From positions 1 through 12,175 of the forward strand of contig JAKPKF010000341.1 in assembly GCA_029553845.1 (NCBI GenBank): DNA of 12,175 nucleotides, read 5' to 3'. Numbering within the stretch: position 1 is the stretch's first letter; the number at the start of each line of letters is the position of its first letter. The notes beneath the pieces are model-generated. The model was not told where the DNA came from, did not search any database, and was given only the letters and a program-made list of their open reading frames with translations. The translations under genes were made by a program, and so were the position numbers. Source of the DNA: a bacterium (GTDB taxonomy: Bacteria > Patescibacteria > Dojkabacteria > SC72). Of the stretch, positions 7,492 to 12,175 are shown one piece after another.

Positions 7492-7592
7492 TAAATCATC
7501 GAAAACCAACTCCTTTGGGAGGACCTAATCCAACAGCTCCTCTCAATAAAGCAAGTAAACCTTCGTTAACCATAATAGATAAGAAATCATGA
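7470..7592 (+). other. Open -1 frame bridging the gap to the next gene (possible frameshift tail)
   Basis: The stretch between the PKD gene stop and the next start contains no ATG. Only the -1 frame is open, from just after a TGA at 7467-7469 to a TGA at 7590-7592. That TGA overlaps the next ATG as ATGA, the same junction as at 1528 and 3018. The predicted peptide after the junction reads VVNHRKPTPLGGPNPTAP and continues to TIIDKKS, which is proline- and lysine-rich. A -1 slip from AAG (7486-7488) to AAA (7485-7487) ahead of the TAG would add about 34 residues to the PKD protein. Alternatives are a short gene using TTG at 7515, an old indel, or chance. Confidence 0.35.
7517..7544 (+). other. 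Weak stem-loop within the intergenic gap
   Basis: GGGAGGA (7517-7523) can pair with TCCTCTC (7538-7544) as 7 bp with one G-U pair and a 14-base loop. A competing 4-bp stem, CTCC/GGAG, spans 7510-7521. There is no T-tract, so it is not a terminator. It starts about 28 bases after the possible slip site, further than a typical frameshift stimulator. Confidence 0.25.
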
Positions 7593-8074
7593 CAAAAGAA
7601 CCTTGGAGAATGGTTAAGAACCATTCTTGGAATAGGTATAAAAAGATTATCACTGATTTCTTAGACTGGGATGCTGGAAGACAAACAATTACTTGGGCTA
7701 AACATGTTAATCAATATCTAAATCATGCTGAGGATGATAGCCCAAGATATTATAATATTCCCATAGAAGCTTTATGCTATTACAATGCTTTTAGGAATTG
7801 GCCTATTAATAAGGCTACTGTTTCTGGAGAATTAGATGATGAGAACCTTTCTATACTTATTTCAAAGAATTACATAGAACAAATCGGATATCTCAATCAG
7901 GAAGGTTATTGGAACTTTAACTGGTCTGAGGATAGATTTGTTATCAATGGGATAGTATATAAACCTTCTGGAGATACTCAAGTATCTCAGGCTAAAGATG
8001 AAGCTTTGGTATTCTTGGTAATCCTCAAAAGGGATAGAGATACTAAAATCAAATTCGTAGAACAAAATCCATAA
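7589..8074 (+). CDS. Unrecognised phage structural protein, likely connector/neck region
   Basis: I do not recognise this 161-residue protein. It is soluble-looking, rich in Trp, Tyr and Asn (for example WNRYKKIITDFLDWD near residues 15-29 and YWNFNWSEDRF further on), with no signal peptide, membrane segment or clear catalytic motif. The first third looks helical; the C-terminal part reads as strands (RFVINGIVYK, ALVFLVILKR). Its neighbours are the PKD-connector gene and another small unknown, so a head-completion or neck protein is the simplest guess. The ATG at 7589 forms an ATGA overlap with the open -1 frame upstream. Only 4 bases separate its stop from the next start, indicating one transcript and probable coupling. 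Confidence 0.5.
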   Translation: MTKEPWRMVKNHSWNRYKKIITDFLDWDAGRQTITWAKHVNQYLNHAEDDSPRYYNIPIEALCYYNAFRNWPINKATVSGELDDENLSILISKNYIEQIGYLNQEGYWNFNWSEDRFVINGIVYKPSGDTQVSQAKDEALVFLVILKRDRDTKIKFVEQNP

Positions 8075-8078
8075 AGAT

Positions 8079-8495
8079 ATGAAAATGTTAATGTTACGTT
8101 TCACCAAGCTTAACAATGTAGAGGGCGATTGGTGGGACAGTAATCTTATAATCTTGAATGGACCTTCTGGAGTTCACATAGAAATGCCTGGTACTGGTAA
8201 TTCGGCTACTACCATGCAATCTATGACTGGTATGAAGTTCGTATCAAATTACCAAGATTACTTTGGAGAGGTATGGGATAAAGATATACCTCATATAGGC
8301 TTTGGCCAAGTTATTAAGTTCAGAGTTAGGAAATTACCTGATTATGCCGTAGTAGTTGGGGATATAGAGGATGGAGGAGAGGTTGACCCAGATAATCCAG
8401 ATGATATCCCAAATGCTTTTGCTGGTAAAGAAAAAGAATACTTCCGTGGTAATAACTCAGAACTGTTATTGGGAAAGAATAAAGTAACACCTTAA
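8079..8495 (+). CDS. Unrecognised small structural protein with acidic linker
   Basis: A 138-residue protein of unknown function. Residues 1 to about 95 look beta-rich with conserved-looking aromatics (GDWWDSNLIILNGPSGVHIE; HIGFGQVIKFRVRKLPDYAV). Residues about 95-115 are an acidic, proline-containing linker (DIEDGGEVDPDNPDDIP), followed by a short basic tail. Three in-frame ATGs lie close together at 8079, 8085 and 8091. The first is preferred because it leaves only a 4-base gap to the upstream stop, but there is no ribosome-binding sequence to decide. It ends 11 bases before the fibre gene, so a neck protein or an adaptor that anchors the fibre is possible by position alone. There is no membrane segment or signal peptide. 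Confidence 0.5.
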   Translation: MKMLMLRFTKLNNVEGDWWDSNLIILNGPSGVHIEMPGTGNSATTMQSMTGMKFVSNYQDYFGEVWDKDIPHIGFGQVIKFRVRKLPDYAVVVGDIEDGGEVDPDNPDDIPNAFAGKEKEYFRGNNSELLLGKNKVTP

Positions 8496-8506
8496 AATAT
8501 ATACAT

Positions 8507-11500
8507 ATGTACGTTAGTAAATACTACACTTGCGAAGAGATTGACCAACGGCTATTACAGGGTTATTATGATGACTCTTTGGCTCATGGTTTTGTTGGAA
8601 CTCTTAAAGAGTTCTGGGCATTCTTCTTATCAATTGCAAACAAGGTAGATAAGAAAGAAGGTTGGGATTTGTCAGAAAATAACTTCTCTGATGAATTGCT
8701 AGAAAAACTGAATGGAATTGAGGAACATGCTAACTACGTTACTAAAGTTTCTCAACTAGAAAACGATTTGAAATATCAGACTCAAGAACAAGTTGAGAAA
8801 TATATACATGACTTAGTAGATGGTGCTGATGATGCTTTGGATACATTAAAGGAATTAGCTGAAGCATTAAACAATGACCCGAACTTTGCTACCAATATCA
8901 CTAACCGATTAACTGAATTACGTACTCAATTAGAAGCTGAGGTAACTAGAGCTAAGAACCGTGAAAACGAATTAGCTTCTCAGATTAAGATTGTGAACGA
9001 TAACTTGGTTAACTCGGTTAATACGTTGAATGCAACTATCCTTAAAGTAGTACAAGATATTACTAGGATGATAGAAGCAATCAATGCTCGTATTCAAAAG
9101 GTAGAAGACCGGGTTGGTGATTTGGAAGTAGAAACTGACAATAACTTAACTGAAGCTAAAGAATATGCTAAGGAATTGGTAGATAAGGAAGCTGCTGAAC
9201 GTAGAGCTGCTGATGAGAAACTGACCGAGGCTGTTCATAAGGTACAGTTAGACCATACTAGGGATATTGCCGACTTAAATAATAAGATTCTAACCGAGGC
9301 TTCAGAAAGAGCAAATGCAGATGTAGCATTAGAATCTAAACTGAACACCGAAATCAGTGATCGTAAAACTGCAGACCAAGAACTTGAATCCAAGATTAAT
9401 GCTGAAGCTGCAGCTCGTACTGCTCAGGATGAAGTATTACACCAACAGATTGTAAAGGAAACTTCTGACCGTCAGAATGCAGATAATGGTTTACAGCAGA
9501 ACATTACTCAAGAAGCTCAGAACCGTCAGAATGCAGATACTGTACTTCAGAACAATATTGATAACGAGAAAGAAACTCGAATTGCTCAAGATGAAATCCT
9601 TGACCATAAGATTGAGGATTTGAAAACTCAGGCCGGTACAGATAAAACCGAATTGCTTGAAAAACTAGAGCAAGAAAAACAAGAACGTATTGCTGCCGAT
9701 AAAGACTTAGATAATCGTAAGGTAGATAAAAGAGAAGGCTATTCTCTTACTAAAAACGACTTTACCGATATTCTCAAGGCTAAATTGGATGGCATTGAAG
9801 AACATGCTAATTATATCACAAAAGTATCTCAGCTTATCAATGATGCTGGTTATCAAACTGAAGCAGATCTTCAGGCAGCTATTGAAAAGATTATTGGGGA
9901 AGCTCCAGAGGTTCTTGATACTTTGAAGGAGATTGCAGATGCTTTGGGTAATGACCCAAACTTTGCAACTACAATTACCAAGAAATTGGCTGCTATTACC
10001 GAACAGTTGAATCAAGAAATTACTAATCGTACAGAAGCTGATGCCCAGGTACAGGCTAATGTAGATAAGGAAGTTTCTGACCGTAAGGAAGCTGATACTG
10101 CTCTTGAGGCTAAGTTGAAAGAATACGTTGATAACGAAGTAGATAAAATTACTGGTAACACTGACGGTATTCAAGCTAGTCTGAATAAGGAAATCCAAGA
10201 TAGAAAAGATGCCGATGCTGCATTACAAGCTGCTATCACTAAGGAAGAAACGGATCGTAAGGCTGCTGATGCTGCATTAGATACTCGAGTAACTGCTAAT
10301 GCTACCAAGATACAAGAATTGGCTTTATCTATTCAGGATGCGGTAAATACCGTTAAAAATGAACTTCAGGCTAAGATAGATGCTTTGCAAACAGAAGTAA
10401 ATGCTAACAAGGCAAATATCCAACGTAATACTGACCGATTAAACGACCAGATTACTAAGGAAGCTGAAGATTATGCTGAATTAAAAGGCATGGTTAATGC
10501 AGAAGCTGAAGCAAGAGCCAATGCTGATACTAATCTTAAGTCTCAGGTAGATAAGGTAAATATCGACTTGAACACTGAGGTTTCAAAGAGAGAAGCTGGT
10601 GATACTGTTTTACAGCAGAATATCGATAAGGAGATCTCTGATAGAACTTCAGCAGATACTTTATTAGATAATAAGTTCACTGGCTTGATAAATACTGAAT
10701 CTACTGCCCGGGCAAATGAAGATGAGAAAATCAATGCTCGAATCGACCAGGAGATTAAAGATCGTAAGGCAGGTGATGATGCTTTAAGCACCAGAATAGA
10801 TAGCCTCAATAGTGGAGTAACCGGTTCTTTAGATGAGCTCAGGGAGAAAGTAACTAATAACACTACTGCTATTCAAACCGAAGTAGAAAGAGCTAAGGCT
10901 GCTGAACAAACTCTTAAGGATTCTCTGACTACAGCTATGGAAAATCACAAAGATGATTTGGTAGCTATATCTAAAGATATCAATGATGAGGCTCAAAGTA
11001 GACTACAAGAAGATACCAAGCTTCAGAATAATATTGATACCGAAACCCTTAATCGTACTCAGGCAGACACTCTGTTAGAGAATAAGATTACTCAGGAAGT
11101 ATCAGATAGAGTTCAGGCTGTTGAAAACTTGAATGACCGAAAGGTTGATAAAGTAGATGGCAAAGAGCTTTCTTCAAATGACTTTACCGACTTATTAAAA
11201 GCTAAGTTAGATAATATCCAGGAATTTGCTAACTACATTACTAAGGTATCTCAGTTGGAAAACGATTCTAACTATCAGAATGCCGAACAAGTAGAAGCTG
11301 CAATCCAAAAGGTTATTGGTTCTGCTCCTGGAGTATTAGATACACTAGAAGAGATTGCAAAAGCATTGGGAGATGATCCTAACTTTGCAACTACAATTAC
11401 TAATAAGCTGACTGAACTTAAAGGTATTATAGATAAGGAAATCTCCGATAGAACTGCAGCTGATGAACAAGTTACTCAGAAGTTTACTGAATTAAGTACT

Positions 11501-12175
11501 ACTCTTAATGCTACAGTAAGTGAACTGAGAACTTTCGTAACAGAAACTCGTTCTGAATTATTAACAAAGGCTCAGGCTCAGGATGAATTAATTGCTAAGA
11601 ATACTGCTAATATTCAACGTAACCTAGAATTAATTCAGGGATTACAAAGTAATCAGAATACTGGTTATCTTGAAATCAAGGAACTATTGAATACGGAAAT
11701 TGAGGCTAGAAAGGCTGAGGATATTCGTATTGAAGCTAAAGTAGACAAGAATACTCAGGACCTTACTACAGAACGTAATGAGCGTATTGCTGCAGATAAA
11801 GTTCTCCAGGATAATATCGATGCTGAAGAGGCTGCAAGAATTGCTGCTGATAATGCTCTGGGTAAACGTATAGATAAAGAAATCGAAGATAGAAAAGCAG
11901 CTGATACCGCACTTGAGAATAAATTTAATGGTATCACTAACGGCTTAGATGAACGTCTTCAGAAAGAAGAAGCAACTTCAAATGCTTTACCCTTAACTAT
12001 GGTTACGGAAATTGATCCGAACTTGGTTATCAACGGTACTTCTGCTGAAGTAAACTTTAAGAGTTCTGTAAAAGGAGAAGGTAATCTCTATGGAGAACCT
12101 ATGCCTCGTAAGTTTGCTATCCCTGCTTCTACAGATGCTAAAGCCGGTCTTCAATCAGCTGCCGATAAGAAAAGA
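8507..12175 (+). CDS. Giant phage fibre protein, N-terminal 1223 residues (partial)
   Basis: The frame is open for 1223 codons from the ATG and runs off the window, so the C-terminus is missing. Residues 1-45 (YYTCEEIDQRLLQGYYDD, then GTLKEFWAFFLSI) look like the virion-attachment head of gut-phage fibres. Three 90-residue modules follow at 46-135, 405-494 and 879-968. Each combines a KVDK-x-x-G-x-x-L segment with a LDTL-x-E-x-A-x-AL-x-x-DPNFAT segment of the kind repeated in lambda Stf-type side-tail fibres. Between and after them are long coiled coils of an 18-residue repeat (E-x3-R-x2-AD-x2-L-x3-I). From about residue 1160 the sequence turns beta-like (TEIDPNLVING), ending KAGLQSAADKKR, so a receptor-binding tip probably follows. 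Such fibres are usually trimeric. It could be a tail or a head fibre. The leader lacks a Shine-Dalgarno. Confidence 0.88.
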   Translation, partial: MYVSKYYTCEEIDQRLLQGYYDDSLAHGFVGTLKEFWAFFLSIANKVDKKEGWDLSENNFSDELLEKLNGIEEHANYVTKVSQLENDLKYQTQEQVEKYIHDLVDGADDALDTLKELAEALNNDPNFATNITNRLTELRTQLEAEVTRAKNRENELASQIKIVNDNLVNSVNTLNATILKVVQDITRMIEAINARIQKVEDRVGDLEVETDNNLTEAKEYAKELVDKEAAERRAADEKLTEAVHKVQLDHTRDIADLNNKILTEASERANADVALESKLNTEISDRKTADQELESKINAEAAARTAQDEVLHQQIVKETSDRQNADNGLQQNITQEAQNRQNADTVLQNNIDNEKETRIAQDEILDHKIEDLKTQAGTDKTELLEKLEQEKQERIAADKDLDNRKVDKREGYSLTKNDFTDILKAKLDGIEEHANYITKVSQLINDAGYQTEADLQAAIEKIIGEAPEVLDTLKEIADALGNDPNFATTITKKLAAITEQLNQEITNRTEADAQVQANVDKEVSDRKEADTALEAKLKEYVDNEVDKITGNTDGIQASLNKEIQDRKDADAALQAAITKEETDRKAADAALDTRVTANATKIQELALSIQDAVNTVKNELQAKIDALQTEVNANKANIQRNTDRLNDQITKEAEDYAELKGMVNAEAEARANADTNLKSQVDKVNIDLNTEVSKREAGDTVLQQNIDKEISDRTSADTLLDNKFTGLINTESTARANEDEKINARIDQEIKDRKAGDDALSTRIDSLNSGVTGSLDELREKVTNNTTAIQTEVERAKAAEQTLKDSLTTAMENHKDDLVAISKDINDEAQSRLQEDTKLQNNIDTETLNRTQADTLLENKITQEVSDRVQAVENLNDRKVDKVDGKELSSNDFTDLLKAKLDNIQEFANYITKVSQLENDSNYQNAEQVEAAIQKVIGSAPGVLDTLEEIAKALGDDPNFATTITNKLTELKGIIDKEISDRTAADEQVTQKFTELSTTLNATVSELRTFVTETRSELLTKAQAQDELIAKNTANIQRNLELIQGLQSNQNTGYLEIKELLNTEIEARKAEDIRIEAKVDKNTQDLTTERNERIAADKVLQDNIDAEEAARIAADNALGKRIDKEIEDRKAADTALENKFNGITNGLDERLQKEEATSNALPLTMVTEIDPNLVINGTSAEVNFKSSVKGEGNLYGEPMPRKFAIPASTDAKAGLQSAADKKR
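8642..8911 (+). repeat. Fibre module 1 (90 residues)
   Basis: First of three ungapped 90-residue modules in the fibre. Landmarks are KVDKKEG, GIEEHANYVTKVSQL, and ALDTLKELAEALNNDPNFAT. It is the most diverged copy (NNFSDELLEK where the others have NDFTD-x-LKAK) and directly follows the N-terminal attachment segment. Confidence 0.9.
9296..9619 (+). repeat. Six tandem 18-residue coiled-coil repeats (54-base period)
   Basis: Fibre residues 264-371 divide exactly into six 18-residue units, for example EISDRKTADQELESKINA and EAQNRQNADTVLQNNIDN. The consensus is E-x3-R-x2-[AQ]-[DE]-x2-L-x3-[IL]-x2. An 18-base exact repeat (9468-9485 and 9522-9539) shows the 54-base period in DNA. Eighteen residues are five helical turns (3.6 per turn), which fits a nearly straight coiled coil. 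Shorter runs of the same unit occur at 10016-10123, 10190-10297 and 10988-11095. Confidence 0.85.
9719..9988 (+). repeat. Fibre module 2 (90 residues)
   Basis: Second 90-residue module, same length and no gaps against modules 1 and 3. Landmarks are KVDKREGYSL, NDFTDILKAKLDGIEEHANY, APEVLDTLKEIADALGNDPN. The 18-residue coiled-coil repeat runs into it in register (ERIAADKDLDNRKVDK). Confidence 0.9.
10577..10804 (+). repeat. Further run of the 18-residue fibre repeat, with one 4-residue insertion
   Basis: Four units (EVSKREAGDTVLQQNIDK; EISDRTSADTLLDNKFTG; ESTARANEDEKINARIDQ; EIKDRKAGDDALSTRIDS). A 4-residue insert, LINT, separates the second and third and keeps the helix going (about one extra turn). 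Confidence 0.8.
11141..11410 (+). repeat. Fibre module 3 (90 residues)
   Basis: Third 90-residue module. Landmarks are KVDKVDGKEL, NDFTDLLKAKL, FANYITKVSQL, APGVLDTLEEIAKALGDDPN. It shares an identical 20-base stretch with module 2 (11381-11400 and 9959-9978), while other codons have drifted. Confidence 0.9.
11771..11932 (+). repeat. Last visible run of the 18-residue fibre repeat
   Basis: Three consecutive units (ERNERIAADKVLQDNIDA; EEAARIAADNALGKRIDK; EIEDRKAADTALENKFNG) just before the fibre switches to beta-like sequence near residue 1160. Confidence 0.8.

Noticed and set aside
9296..9619. Regular 54-base repeats that could suggest a CRISPR or DNA-level repeat array
   Set aside because: The repeat is at protein level (18 residues) in one continuous reading frame; the DNA units are too diverged and have no spacer-repeat structure.
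9707..10198. 163-codon - strand frame that looks hydrophobic, like a membrane protein
   Set aside because: It is the antisense of the fibre coiled coil and module 2. Complementing Lys/Glu/Asp-rich codons produces Phe/Leu/Ile-rich shadows. The same applies to the - strand frames at 10543-10863 and 11755-11937.
8507..12175. Diversity-generating retroelement acting on the fibre
   Set aside because: No template repeat, reverse transcriptase or variable C-terminal region is visible; the fibre C-terminus is outside the window, so it can be neither supported nor excluded.
29..12175. Alternative genetic code with TAG read as an amino acid
   Set aside because: All genes are full length with the standard bacterial code; the only in-frame TAG end is followed at once by TAA, so recoding would add just one residue. 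Nothing requires it.

Overview
The window is the head-morphogenesis region of a tailed double-stranded DNA phage or prophage, followed by the start of a very large fibre gene. All supported genes lie on the + strand and are tightly packed. The DNA is AT-rich. None of the starts has a convincing Shine-Dalgarno sequence; they follow A/T-rich leaders instead, as is usual in Bacteroidota. The fibre N-terminus also resembles, from memory, fibres of Bacteroides-type gut phages. A phage of a Bacteroidota (gut Bacteroides-like) host is therefore the best inference, but no host gene or integration site is visible to prove it.

Layout. Bases 29-4517 hold three genes joined by 4-base ATGA stop/start overlaps: large terminase, portal, and a prohead protease fused to a scaffold-like coiled coil. 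Close behind come a probable head decoration protein (4537-5025) and the HK97-fold major capsid protein (5051-6166). A strong intrinsic terminator (6205-6240) follows the capsid gene. Next come a small helical protein (6267-6662), a PKD (Ig-like) domain fused to a probable connector-type protein (6679-7491), and two unrecognised small proteins (7589-8074, 8079-8495). From 8507 to the end of the window runs one open frame of at least 1223 codons encoding a fibre. It has three 90-residue modules of identical length, set in long stretches of an 18-residue coiled-coil repeat. Its C-terminus lies outside the window.

How the genes work together. The terminase pumps DNA through the portal into a prohead built from capsid protein on the scaffold. 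The protease domain then matures the shell, the decoration protein probably binds it, the connector-type proteins probably close the head, and the fibre probably contacts the host. No small terminase, tail tube, sheath, tape measure or lysis gene is present. The switch straight from head/connector genes to a giant fibre is a notable arrangement.

Points most worth a second look: (i) an open -1 frame across the apparent 97-base gap after the PKD gene, ending in an ATGA overlap with the next gene and preceded by a possible A-AAG-TAG slippery stop; (ii) a likely nested in-frame scaffold start inside the protease gene, coinciding with a change in arginine codon use; (iii) the PKD-connector fusion; (iv) the exact 90-residue triplication and the 18-residue repeat in the fibre.
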